NCBI GenBank assembly: GCA_947458455.1
Contig: CANGYJ010000018.1
Span: 18,551-82,550 of the forward strand
Length of the DNA: 64,000 nucleotides
Reading direction: 5' to 3'
Source: Verrucomicrobiaceae bacterium
GTDB lineage: Bacteria > Verrucomicrobiota > Verrucomicrobiia > Verrucomicrobiales > Verrucomicrobiaceae
The position numbers and the translations under genes are program-made. A model generated the notes under the pieces. The model had not been told where the DNA came from, did no database searches, and saw only the letters and a list, made by a program, of their open reading frames with translations. The number at the start of each line of letters is the position of its first letter. Position 1 is the stretch's first letter. Below are positions 54,301-61,036 of this stretch, piece by piece.

Positions 54301-54847
54301 TCGCCAAACTGAGCGTGCCGCTGCTGGTGATGGGACCGCCGGTGAGGCCGATGCCGGAACCCACGCTGGTGACGCTGCCGGAGCCGGAGGGCGTCTGCCA
54401 GGTGGCGGTACCGTCGGCGGCGGAGGTGAGGACCTTGCCCGCGCCGGGGCTGCCGCCGGTGAGCTTCACCTGCGAGGCGGTGATCATGCCGGTGCCGCCA
54501 TTCAAACCGATGGTGACGGCGTTGGAGGGATTGACCACATTGAGGCTGAAGGTGCGGTAGGGTAGCAGGTCACCCACCGGAATGAGGGTGGAGCCGGCGG
54601 CGAAGCCGGTGAGGTTGGCGACGGGCACCAAAACGCCGGCGGAGAAGGCACCGGCCCAATTGGCCTCGCCAAGGTCATTGGCGAGGCTGATGGCCTTGCC
54701 ATTGTAGATGTAACCCGCGGCATTGCTGCCGAGGTCAATGCCCTGGGAGCCATCAATGGTGGCAGCGGGTAATCGAGGGATGGGCAGGGCCAGCGCCGCC
54801 AAGAGGGCGGCGAGGGTGCTGCGATGCAGGAAGGAGTTTCGTTTCAT
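51341..54847 (-). CDS. Giant secreted repeat fibre protein with C-terminal S74 chaperone domain
   Basis: The 1168-residue product has a signal peptide (STLAALLAALALPIPRLPAA), the motif GSQGIDLGSNAAGYIYNGKA, and a long beta-repeat stalk made of units such as VTAGSYGSASTIPTFTVDAQ, GRLTAAASVALPDTSA and SLTGTTLNISGGTGVNLATA. Four 45-46-residue repeats follow (about 820-1000; core NYGGDCPSGCDLAGDL). The S74 domain starts near Ser1012 (NTSDRRLKDNIKPTHYGLDA, then HTGFIAQDLHHVYPEAVAVG) and ends in a coiled coil. Composition and layout equal phage tail-fibre tips and bacterial secreted fibre proteins; the domain normally guides trimer folding and is then released. No phage structural genes are nearby. 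Confidence 0.85.
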   Translation of the reverse strand: MKRNSFLHRSTLAALLAALALPIPRLPAATIDGSQGIDLGSNAAGYIYNGKAISLANDLGEANWAGAFSAGVLVPVANLTGFAAGSTLIPVGDLLPYRTFSLNVVNPSNAVTIGLNGGTGMITASQVKLTGGSPGAGKVLTSAADGTATWQTPSGSGSVTSVGSGIGLTGGPITSSGTLSLANTTVTAGSYGSASTIPTFTVDAQGRLTAAASVALPDTSATNEIQALSLAGNVLSLSNGGGSVTLPSGGGSGTVTSVATGTGLTGGPITGSGTISLASSGVTAGSYGSASAIPVITVDATGRVTSASTAAFTSTNLYTADGTLSAARTVTVGTNNLTFTGTTGQVVVSAPLKITTGTPGAGKVLTSDATGIATWQAVSGSGTVTNVAAGTGLTGGPITSTGTLSLANTAVTAGSYGSASTIPTFTVDAQGRLTAAASVALPDTSASNEIQALSLAGSTLSLSNGGGSVSLASLNTDSQNLSLTGTTLNISGGTGVNLATAGFLTAEVDGSITNEIQNLTVSGNTMNISGGSGATVPNLYTADGALAAARTVTMGTNNLTFTGTTGQVVVSAPLKITTGTPGAGKVLTSDATGIATWQAVSGSGTVTNVAAGTGLTGGPITSTGTLSLANTAVTAGSYGSASTIPTFTVDAQGRLTAAASVALPDTSASNEIQALSLSGSTLALSNGGGSVSLASLNTDSQNLSLTGTTLNISGGTGVNLATAGFLTAEVDGSITNEIQALSLSGSTLALSNGGGSVNLASLNTDAQSLSVSGNTLNISGGTGVTVPNLYTSNGTLTGNRTVSQAGFSLTLGGPVTVGADLTVSGSQLMLGGARALVKEGNFLRLNYGGDCPSGVDLAGNLSVSGYVAMAGTQLYMEGARVLVKEGNLLRINYGGDCPSGCDLAGDLRVSGNLYSTSTIYLNGARALVKDGNFLRINYGGDCPSGCDLAGDLRVSSNLYCFNQLFLNGARALVKDVNTLRINYAGDFPNGVEIGGNLLIGGTCSATSFINTSDRRLKDNIKPTHYGLDAVMKMRVVDYNYKADPKKPHTGFIAQDLHHVYPEAVAVGGEDLKTQPWGVDYAKLTPLLTKAVQEQQQQIETLSNDKAALATQVKAQSEQLTAQAAEIAVLKQQQAKEIATLKAALEELHQLVVLKTTPREPGRKATASR
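51865..52390. repeat. Four tandem 135-138-base coding repeats
   Basis: The phrase tcaccgccgt (tcaccggcgt in the last unit) recurs at 52299, 52161, 52026 and 51891, giving units of 138, 135 and 135 bases inside the fibre gene. Each encodes GARALVKxGNxLRxNYGGD followed by CPSG or a variant. Confidence 0.85.
52631..53881. repeat. Two near-identical direct repeats offset by 666 bases
   Basis: The stretch from about 52631 to 53215 recurs from about 53297 to 53881 with few changes; for example gtgaaggtgaggttgttggt occurs at 53163 and 53829, and a matching point at 52681 returns at 53347. The offset of 666 bases equals 222 codons, so recombination between copies would keep the fibre gene in frame. 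A shorter related copy lies at about 54115-54350. Confidence 0.9.
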
Positions 54848-54963
54848 GGGCGGTGTATTTTGGTTTGGCTTGGCTTGGGGTTTTTTTGGGTTTGCGAAGC
54901 CGCCGGAAGAATCCCGGACGGGTTCGAAAGGGGTTTGAGGTGCCGGGGGGCGGCTGCCGGGGA

Positions 54964-55641
54964 TCAGCGGCTGGCGGTGGCCTTCCGGCCGGTCTGGCGG
55001 GGGGTGGTTTTCAGCCCCACGAGCTGGTGGAGCTCTTCCAGCGCGGCTTGCAGCGTGGTGATCTCTGCCGCCTGCTGCTTCTTGAGGGCCGCGATCTGCA
55101 CGGCTTGGGCGGCCTTGTCCTGGGTCAAGGTCTCGATCTGCTGCTGCTGCTCCTGGACGGCCTTGGTCAGGAGCGGCGTCAGCTTGGCGTAGTCCACGCC
55201 CCTGGGCTGGGTTTTCACATTCTCACCGCCGACCGTGACTGCCTCGGGATAAACCTGATGGAGGTCCTGCGCGATGAAACCGGTGTGCGGCTTCTTGGGA
55301 TCGGCTTTGTAGCGGTAATCCACGACCCGCATCTTCAGCACGGCGTCGAGGCCGTAGTGCGTGGGCTTGATATTCTCCTTCAACCGGCGGTCCGAGGTGT
55401 TGATGAAGGACGCAGCGGGCACCAAGAGGCTAGCGGAGAAGGCACCGGCCCAATCGGCCTCGCCAAGGTCATTGGCGAGGCTGATGGCCTTGCCGTTGTC
55501 AATGAGGCCACTGGGCGAGTTGCCCAGGTCGATGCCTTCCGAGCCGCTGAGGGTGGCGGTCGGGGAAAAGGGGGGGCGCAGAGAAAGGACCACCAGGAGG
55601 GCGGTCAGGAGGGGGCGATTAAGGGGAAGGTTTCGCTTCAT
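54964..55641 (-). CDS. Short S74-domain paralogue lacking the stalk
   Basis: The 225-residue product has a signal peptide (LLTALLVVLSLRPPFSPTAT), the same N-terminal motif GSEGIDLGNSPSGLIDNGKA and the segment SLANDLGEADWAGAFSASLL of the giant neighbour. It then passes directly into the S74 domain at Ser83 (NTSDRRLKENIKPTHYGLDA) and the coiled coil with the same C-terminus (GRKATASR). Compared with the 1168-residue protein, about 900 residues of stalk are missing. It starts 117 bases upstream of the giant gene's start and may be a duplicate, a cap/adaptor or a trimer partner. Confidence 0.82.
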   Translation of the reverse strand: MKRNLPLNRPLLTALLVVLSLRPPFSPTATLSGSEGIDLGNSPSGLIDNGKAISLANDLGEADWAGAFSASLLVPAASFINTSDRRLKENIKPTHYGLDAVLKMRVVDYRYKADPKKPHTGFIAQDLHQVYPEAVTVGGENVKTQPRGVDYAKLTPLLTKAVQEQQQQIETLTQDKAAQAVQIAALKKQQAAEITTLQAALEELHQLVGLKTTPRQTGRKATASR

Positions 55642-55709
55642 GGGTTAAGCTATTTTACTAGATTGAAGCCGCAATAATACCGAGCGGGTTCAAAAAAAGG
55701 GGAGGGTCT

Positions 55710-56579
55710 TCAGTCTTTGCTAAAAACGAGGTGGGTGAGCGCGGTGGCCAGCACCTCCTGGGAGGCCTCCATGTGGTAGAGGGGGCAGAGAATGACCGGC
55801 AGGCCCGGTGGCATGGCCTCCAGGCCCGAGAGCATGGCGGGTGAACTGACCAGGACCGCGATGAGGACCTTGGCCGGCCGCGCCGAGGCCAGGGCGAGCA
55901 GGTGGGAAAGTGTGGCGGAGGCCCCCGCCTGCTGGATGTGCTCGACACTCAGGAACACAAGGGAAGGCCCCAGCTCGAGCCCGGCCGCCTGGGCCACCCC
56001 GCCTGCCGAGACGACCATGGGCTGCAAGTGCAGGGCGGCGCTCATTTGCAACGCGGCGGCCACCTGGGAACTGCTCAAGTCCCCCGGCGAAAGGATGGCA
56101 TGACGAACCTTGGGCCGTCCCGCACGCCTGGCAGGCGCTGTCGGGTCGAGGTCCAGAGCAGCCGGGACTTGCCGTGGCGATGCCGAAGGCGTGATTTCTT
56201 CTTCATCAGGCACCGCTAGCCGGGTTTTCACCTCCTCGGCAGGCGGGGCGGCCGCCTCGATCTCCAGCCGCGCGGCCCCTTTGGCCGAGGGAGACGGCGG
56301 TGGCACGGTGGTCTTGCCACCCCTGCTAGGGAAGAAGAGCTGGGAAACGACCCCCCAATCAAAGCGGATGCGACCACCGATCCGCACGCAGGGAATGGTG
56401 CCCGAACGAGCCAGGTGGTAGATGGTGGGTGCCACCATCCGCAGGCGCTGGGACAGCTCCCGCGTGGTGATCAAATCCGGGGCGTCCATCGAGACCCGCC
56501 GCTGCTTGGATCGGTGGCGTGGGGCGGCGGTCTGGCGGGGTGAACTGGCCGCAGGGGGAAGGTTCGAAAGAGCAGTCAT
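55710..56579 (-). CDS. Excisionase/MerR-like HTH regulator fused to an alpha/beta domain
   Basis: With the start at 56579 the 289-residue product has a basic N-terminal tail, an HTH of the excisionase/MerR type at about residues 33-80 (LITTRELSQRLRMVAPTIYH, LARSGTIPCVRIGGRIRFDW), a disordered Pro/Ala-rich linker, and a C-terminal domain of about 120 residues with alternating helices and hydrophobic strands (PSLVFLSVEHIQQAGASATL, AKVLIAVLVSSPAMLSGLEA, LPVILCPLYHMEAS). The latter looks like a receiver or Rossmann-like fold without a clear phospho-acceptor. It is the likely in-cluster regulator. Another possible start is the Met at 56492. Confidence 0.68.
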   Translation of the reverse strand: MTALSNLPPAASSPRQTAAPRHRSKQRRVSMDAPDLITTRELSQRLRMVAPTIYHLARSGTIPCVRIGGRIRFDWGVVSQLFFPSRGGKTTVPPPSPSAKGAARLEIEAAAPPAEEVKTRLAVPDEEEITPSASPRQVPAALDLDPTAPARRAGRPKVRHAILSPGDLSSSQVAAALQMSAALHLQPMVVSAGGVAQAAGLELGPSLVFLSVEHIQQAGASATLSHLLALASARPAKVLIAVLVSSPAMLSGLEAMPPGLPVILCPLYHMEASQEVLATALTHLVFSKD

Positions 56580-56589
56580 GACAAGTGGT

Positions 56590-57528
56590 TCACGGGGTGA
56601 ATGGAAGCGTGATGCCTTGCTGGCGGAGGACCTCCACATAGGAGGGCAGGTAATAAAAGGTGTTGAAGGCCGCCTGGGATGCCTCCGGTGGTCCTTCCGC
56701 TGAAGGCGGGGAAACAAAGCTGAAGGTGCTGCCGACGAGGTACCAGTCACCCTGGTCCTCCAAAAGCAGGGCACCGCCGCTATCTCCATAGTTCAGCCCG
56801 ATGCCCCCGGGATGATCGGGGGCCGGGCGTGCCGCTAGGGTCACCAATCCCTCGGAGGAAATCGGGCTGGTAATGCCGACGAGGCGCTGCGCCCCAAATT
56901 TCCCGCCGCGGGCAAAGGGAATCACCGTGTGGTCCTTGAAGTAGGCAGGCAGCCTCTCGGCAAAATGGGGGAAGACCGGCAGCGGGGCGATGGAAGCAGG
57001 CAGGGCCTCATCGAGCCGTGCGACATGCAGCACGGCGGGCGCCTCGGGCCAAAGACGCACGGTGAGGCTCCGCTCCACCTGGCGCTGGAGGACCTGATGA
57101 CCGTCCCAAAACGAAAGCGTGGTGGCCGCAGGCAGCGGATGATGGCTGAGCAACACATGGCGGGCATCCAGTACCGCGAAGGAGAGGCCGCGCACATCCC
57201 AGCCGAGCGCCTTTTGCACCTGGGGCGGAAGCGGGCAGCCAGCATTCAAATCCTCCCGCCACGGCCAGGACGCAAAGCGGTTGTACCACGCCGCATCACG
57301 ATAGGGGGATGTATAGACAGGGTGCCGCCATGCGAGCACCTGATGCCACAGGCGTGACGCCCGCGCAGGGCCGGTGGCGAGCAAAATGAACGCTGCAGGC
57401 ACCAGGAGCCAGCGAAGCTTGAAGCGCCCTTTTGAACCGGTCTCCCGGGCCTCCGCACGGCCCGTGGTACCCGCCGACGTGCGGGGCAGCACGCGGTGAG
57501 ATTCCTGCAAGGCGAGGGTGGTGGGCAT
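56590..57528 (-). CDS. Membrane-anchored trypsin-like serine protease
   Basis: The 312-residue product has a short cytoplasmic N-terminus, one transmembrane helix at about residues 38-56 (LRWLLVPAAFILLATGPARA), and a periplasmic domain. The catalytic Ser250 lies in NYGDSGGALLLEDQGDWYLV, the exact chymotrypsin-fold motif. Likely His and Asp are in DARHVLLSHHPL and HVARLDEALP. Type II membrane topology suggests processing of exported neighbours such as the fibre proteins. A Met three codons upstream (57537) is an alternative start. It ends 10 bases before the start of the HTH gene. Confidence 0.75.
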   Translation of the reverse strand: MPTTLALQESHRVLPRTSAGTTGRAEARETGSKGRFKLRWLLVPAAFILLATGPARASRLWHQVLAWRHPVYTSPYRDAAWYNRFASWPWREDLNAGCPLPPQVQKALGWDVRGLSFAVLDARHVLLSHHPLPAATTLSFWDGHQVLQRQVERSLTVRLWPEAPAVLHVARLDEALPASIAPLPVFPHFAERLPAYFKDHTVIPFARGGKFGAQRLVGITSPISSEGLVTLAARPAPDHPGGIGLNYGDSGGALLLEDQGDWYLVGSTFSFVSPPSAEGPPEASQAAFNTFYYLPSYVEVLRQQGITLPFTP

Positions 57529-57568
57529 GTGTGGCATAGGCTTCCGGGGAAATGGGTGGGACGACCAC

Positions 57569-57949
57569 TCAAAAGCTGAGCGGATGGTCGAGATGAAGAT
57601 TGATCCAGGCCGCGAGGGTGATGGTGAGCAGGGCGAGCAAGCCGAGCAGGATGAAGCTGAAGAGGCGGCGCTTACGCGCCTGCCGCTGGCGAAGACGCAT
57701 CGCCGTGTTTTCAAACCTGCTATCCCGCCAGAGCGAATTCTGTGAAAGGCGCCCGCTCTTGATCGCGGCACTGTTCGCGCTGGGAGCGGGGCGCTCCACC
57801 GCCATCACCCCTGCTGGATAAGATGGCGTCCAAGCGGTGGGGGCCTGCGAACGCTGGGGGGTTCTCACGGGCTGCAGCCGCCGGGAGGGCGCGCTGGCAT
57901 CCACGGACGTGAAACGTTCGTCCTCAGCGATGGAAGTCGGATGGTACAT
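57569..57949 (-). CDS. Small single-pass membrane protein of unknown function
   Basis: The 126-residue product (start MYHPTSIAEDERFTSVDASA) has a disordered Ser/Pro/Arg-rich N-terminal part, a basic stretch (MRLRQRQARKRRLF) and one C-terminal transmembrane helix (FILLGLLALLTITLAAWINL). The positive residues before the helix predict a cytoplasmic N-terminus. Longer upstream starts (58027, 58078) are possible but the gap to the PEP-CTERM gene favours 57949. No family is recognised. Confidence 0.5.
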   Translation of the reverse strand: MYHPTSIAEDERFTSVDASAPSRRLQPVRTPQRSQAPTAWTPSYPAGVMAVERPAPSANSAAIKSGRLSQNSLWRDSRFENTAMRLRQRQARKRRLFSFILLGLLALLTITLAAWINLHLDHPLSF

Positions 57950-58061
57950 GATCGTGGGGGTGGGGCGAAGGTGACTGGCGTAGGGGAGCCGCACCTCGCG
58001 ACAGAGGGCGGAGGGAGGTATCCTCATGGAAGACTTCTGGCGGAGAGGCTGAGCGGACGGA

Positions 58062-58865
58062 TCAATGCGGCGTCCCACGGCGTCGGCGCAGAGCGCTCAT
58101 GAACGCCGCGCCGAGAAACAGCAGTGTGCGCGAGGGCTCAGGCACCGCCGTGGTGGTAAACTCCACGAGAAGACCGGGCCGGTAAGCAGGCGTGGCCGAC
58201 TCATCGGAGTGGAAAGAGATCCTCTGCGCGCTGCCCGGTCCCGCACTGACGTTGGAATAGTTCATCAACGCGAGGCCGGCGGACGTGCCGTTGACGATGG
58301 CCTGAAGGGCGCTGGTGACATCCAGGCTGAACAGCGAGCCAGACGCCGGATTGGACTCGATGAACGAGCCGAAAACGGTCCCAAGCGAGGAGTCAAACAC
58401 GCCACCACCGGACCATGAGGCAGCGGAGAGGAAGGGCTTGTCAAAGCTGGCCTCGCCTTCCATCCAGCCCGCGTCCGCTGCGGCTACCCCACGGATCTGC
58501 CAGGTGTCCACACTCCCGGCAAAATTGTTGACCGTGAGAAACAAGGTCGCCGACAGAATGGTCGCGGTGGAGGGAATGCCCGTGCCATCAAAACCAAACA
58601 AGATGGCGCTGCGGGTGAGGCCTGCGGCGTTGTTCAGATTGGCTTGAAGCGTCGCATTGGTCCCCCAGATGACCGAGGGCTGAGCCTGGGTGAGCTGGGT
58701 ATCCTTCCACCCGATGGACAAAGCGGTGTCCGCCGTGACGCCGTAAACACTGGCGTTGTTCGTGCCGCCGTAAAGCCAGACGGTGGAGGCGCGCGACGGG
58801 GCGGCGAAGCACAGGATGCCCAAGCAGAGGGCGAGCATGATGGCGGCTGGAAGACGTGAGGACAT
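58062..58865 (-). CDS. PEP-CTERM secreted protein with DNRLRE-like domain (copy 1)
   Basis: The 267-residue product has a signal peptide (LPAAIMLALCLGILCFAAPS), a beta-sandwich domain like the DNRLRE/TSP3-associated family (TLQANLNNAAGLTRSAILFG, FDGTGIPSTATILSATLFLT, SLDVTSALQAIVNGTSAGLA), and a C-terminal sorting tail VPEPSRTLLFLGAAF plus RRRR (residues 241-267). PEP-CTERM tails are recognised by exosortase and link proteins to surface or matrix. The neighbour at 59008 has the same architecture. No exosortase is in this window. Confidence 0.85.
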   Translation of the reverse strand: MSSRLPAAIMLALCLGILCFAAPSRASTVWLYGGTNNASVYGVTADTALSIGWKDTQLTQAQPSVIWGTNATLQANLNNAAGLTRSAILFGFDGTGIPSTATILSATLFLTVNNFAGSVDTWQIRGVAAADAGWMEGEASFDKPFLSAASWSGGGVFDSSLGTVFGSFIESNPASGSLFSLDVTSALQAIVNGTSAGLALMNYSNVSAGPGSAQRISFHSDESATPAYRPGLLVEFTTTAVPEPSRTLLFLGAAFMSALRRRRGTPH

Positions 58866-59007
58866 GATAGGGGCGGAGAGAAGGAAATCTCAGGAGGCCG
58901 GTGAAAGAATGAGACTGGGGCAGTCGCGATGAGTGAGGACCAAGCCATGCCCGGCAGGCAGGCTGCCCTGCCAGGCATGGCACCTGATCGCACACTCGGG
59001 ATCTGAC

Positions 59008-59820
59008 TCACGCCAAGACGCGCCCAACCAAGCGCGAGGCCGGACGGCGGCGGCGGAGCAGAGCCAACGATGAGGCCGCTCCAAGAAGGAGGGCCGAGCC
59101 TGGTTCGGGCACGGGAGACACGGTGACGGCCAGGCCTGGCTGATTGGCCACTGTCACGGCCTCGCTGGTGTAAAACCCAAGGCGCTCCGCTGAACCCGGG
59201 CCGACCGGCACGTTGCTGAAATTGATCAGGGCCAGTGTGCTGATGGTGCCGGCCTTGTAGGCCTGAAGCGCGGAGGTGACATTGATGGAGAAGTTCTCTC
59301 CGTCACTGCCAGCGAGGCCCACCGTACTGAAGGTGCTGAAGTAATTCGGATTCCCAGGCACGAGACCGCCAGCCCAGGCGGCATCCAGCGTGGCCCCGAT
59401 CGAATTCCAGGTGACCGTGTTCTCATTGAGCGGAGTGTTCAGACCGAAGACATGCCAAGTGTCCTGGTTGGTAGCGGCCCCAGCCGAAAGGAAATTGGTG
59501 TGAAGTTGGGCATTGGTGATGAAGTCCCCCCCGGATAAGCCGAGGTTCCCGAAGGTCATCAGGATCGCCTGCCGGTTGCTGCCGAGAGGACTGTTCCAGT
59601 TGGCCTGCATGTTGTCCAACGAGCCGAAGTTACTGGCCGGAGTGGCATGCGCCACCATGGTGTCCTGCCAGGTTCCCGGCGAGTAGGAGCCGGTGACCGT
59701 AACGCCGTAAGCGGCGGAGTTGTTGGTGTTGCCATACCAGTTGACGACACTCTGGGCGGACAAGCCGCCTGAGAGAGAAAACAGGCTGAAGGCCAGAAGG
59801 GCCATTGGAGTAATTTTCAT
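59008..59820 (-). CDS. PEP-CTERM secreted protein with DNRLRE-like domain (copy 2)
   Basis: The 270-residue product repeats the layout of the downstream copy: signal peptide (MALLAFSLFSLSGGLSAQSV), start of mature domain NWYGNTNNSAAYGVTVTGSY, the segments NMQANWNSPLGSNRQAILMT and SINVTSALQAYKAGTISTLA, and a C-terminal VPEPGSALLLGAAS with RRRR (residues 237-270). The two proteins align along their length but are clearly diverged. They are probably surface or matrix components exported with the fibre proteins. Confidence 0.85.
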   Translation of the reverse strand: MKITPMALLAFSLFSLSGGLSAQSVVNWYGNTNNSAAYGVTVTGSYSPGTWQDTMVAHATPASNFGSLDNMQANWNSPLGSNRQAILMTFGNLGLSGGDFITNAQLHTNFLSAGAATNQDTWHVFGLNTPLNENTVTWNSIGATLDAAWAGGLVPGNPNYFSTFSTVGLAGSDGENFSINVTSALQAYKAGTISTLALINFSNVPVGPGSAERLGFYTSEAVTVANQPGLAVTVSPVPEPGSALLLGAASSLALLRRRRPASRLVGRVLA

Positions 59821-59922
59821 AGGGTGGTTTTTTGGTGGTTTTTTGCTTTGTTTCCTGCGTCATGCTTCGGGTGTCCGGCGGCATGCGAGATGGGTTGATG
59901 CGGACTTGCGCGGGGCAGAATC

Positions 59923-60588
59923 TCAGCGCGTCCTTGTGTTCACGGGTTCAGACTGGAGTTCAGCCAACAACTCCTGGGTGATGTCGGTCACCTGCGCCGG
60001 GTTGAGATGAAGGAACACCGGGAGCTGTCCCTGCATGCCAGCGTGAAGATTGATCACCATGGTGTATCTCGACACAACCCGGCTGCGTTTCAGTGTGTCC
60101 TGAATCTCCAAAAGGAGAGCATTGACGCTACCATTGCGCTCCTGAGACAAGGTGGAGATGGTTTCCTTCTCCCAACGAGTCTGTTCTGCCATCGCGGATT
60201 GAAAGGCCGTATGGCTCTGCATGAACTTCTCCTTGAGATAGCCACTCGCCTTGGACTCTCCTCCAACCTCTTCGATTTGTTTGGCGGCGTCTCGCGCGGC
60301 CTTCTCCAACTGGCCCACCTGCTCCCTGCGGCGCTTCAACTCCTGAGTCAAATCCGCCTGCCGCTGATCCAGTTCTTCAATGCACGCAGCCGCTTTCTTC
60401 CAGTCACGAAGCAGGTGATCGAAATTCACCGAAGCGATGGAGATGGCAGATGGCTCCCCATGAACTGCGAGGGCAGAAACAAGCATCATGGCGAGGGCGA
60501 ACAGGACCTTGTGTAAAAGGGAGTAAAGACTCTGAAAGGCAGGCTGTGCTGAGGGCATGGCAGGCGAAGTTGAATGTCGGTTATGCAT
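59923..60588 (-). CDS. Second OmpH/Skp-like periplasmic chaperone
   Basis: With the start at 60588 the 221-residue product has a signal peptide (LLHKVLFALAMMLVSALAVH) and a mature start IASVNFDHLLRDWKKAAACI, the Skp pattern, then a long coiled coil (about 60-150) with ELKRRREQVGQLEKAARDAA, and a C-terminal domain ending LLAELQSEPVNTRTR. It is only distantly similar to the ompH gene at 4668-5279. Because it lies at the head of the fibre locus it may chaperone those exported products rather than outer-membrane barrels. Other starts at 60660 and 60558 are possible; 60660 would overlap the upstream gene. Confidence 0.75.
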   Translation of the reverse strand: MHNRHSTSPAMPSAQPAFQSLYSLLHKVLFALAMMLVSALAVHGEPSAISIASVNFDHLLRDWKKAAACIEELDQRQADLTQELKRRREQVGQLEKAARDAAKQIEEVGGESKASGYLKEKFMQSHTAFQSAMAEQTRWEKETISTLSQERNGSVNALLLEIQDTLKRSRVVSRYTMVINLHAGMQGQLPVFLHLNPAQVTDITQELLAELQSEPVNTRTR

Positions 60589-60637
60589 CTGTGATTTTGG
60601 GCAGCATTGGATCTCCTTTGCTTTTCTAGGCAGATCC

Positions 60638-61036
60638 TCACCATTTGAGACCGTCGCCATGAAACCGTCTGCTGAATCGTGAGAGCTGCCTGAATCTCAA
60701 CCAACAGGCCATGCCGATGAGAAGAGGAAGCCCGGCATAACCGCCTACCTCCGAGGCGCCACGAGTTGCCCGTGACGATGTTAGTGAAGCGGCCACCTGG
60801 CCGACCGTAGTGCCACTGATCAACCCCACTAGATTTTGCCTGGTCTGAAACTCGCTCATTTGAAGACCAAGCGGGCTCACCCACATCGGTTCACGGTTTG
60901 AACCCAAACGCTCCTGCTCCATTTCAAGGCTTCGAGCATGGCAAAAAGTCGAAGCGCCAAACACTGTCAGAAAAAGAGCCGCCATCATCATGAGCCCGCT
61001 GCTCAAAGCCGTCTGATTGTTGATCCTTGCTGTCAT
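60638..61036 (-). CDS. Small exported protein with C-terminal membrane anchor, unknown function
   Basis: The 132-residue product starts MTARINNQTALSSGLMMMAA and has a hydrophobic signal (LMMMAALFLTVFGASTFCHA), a short polar domain (EMEQERLGSNREPMWVSPLG), and near its C-terminus one hydrophobic segment (GGYAGLPLLIGMACWLRF) followed by an Arg-rich tail (RQLSRFSRRFHGDG). The tail arrangement (hydrophobic helix plus Arg cluster) resembles protein-sorting tails, but the PEP motif is missing. It is the first gene of the leftward run. Confidence 0.6.
   Translation of the reverse strand: MTARINNQTALSSGLMMMAALFLTVFGASTFCHARSLEMEQERLGSNREPMWVSPLGLQMSEFQTRQNLVGLISGTTVGQVAASLTSSRATRGASEVGGYAGLPLLIGMACWLRFRQLSRFSRRFHGDGLKW

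Noticed and set aside
46765..61036. Prophage or tailocin
   Set aside because: S74 fibre domains and wall hydrolases suggest a phage at first sight, but no capsid, portal, terminase, tail tube, sheath, baseplate, holin or integrase gene is present, and the fibre proteins carry Sec signal peptides.
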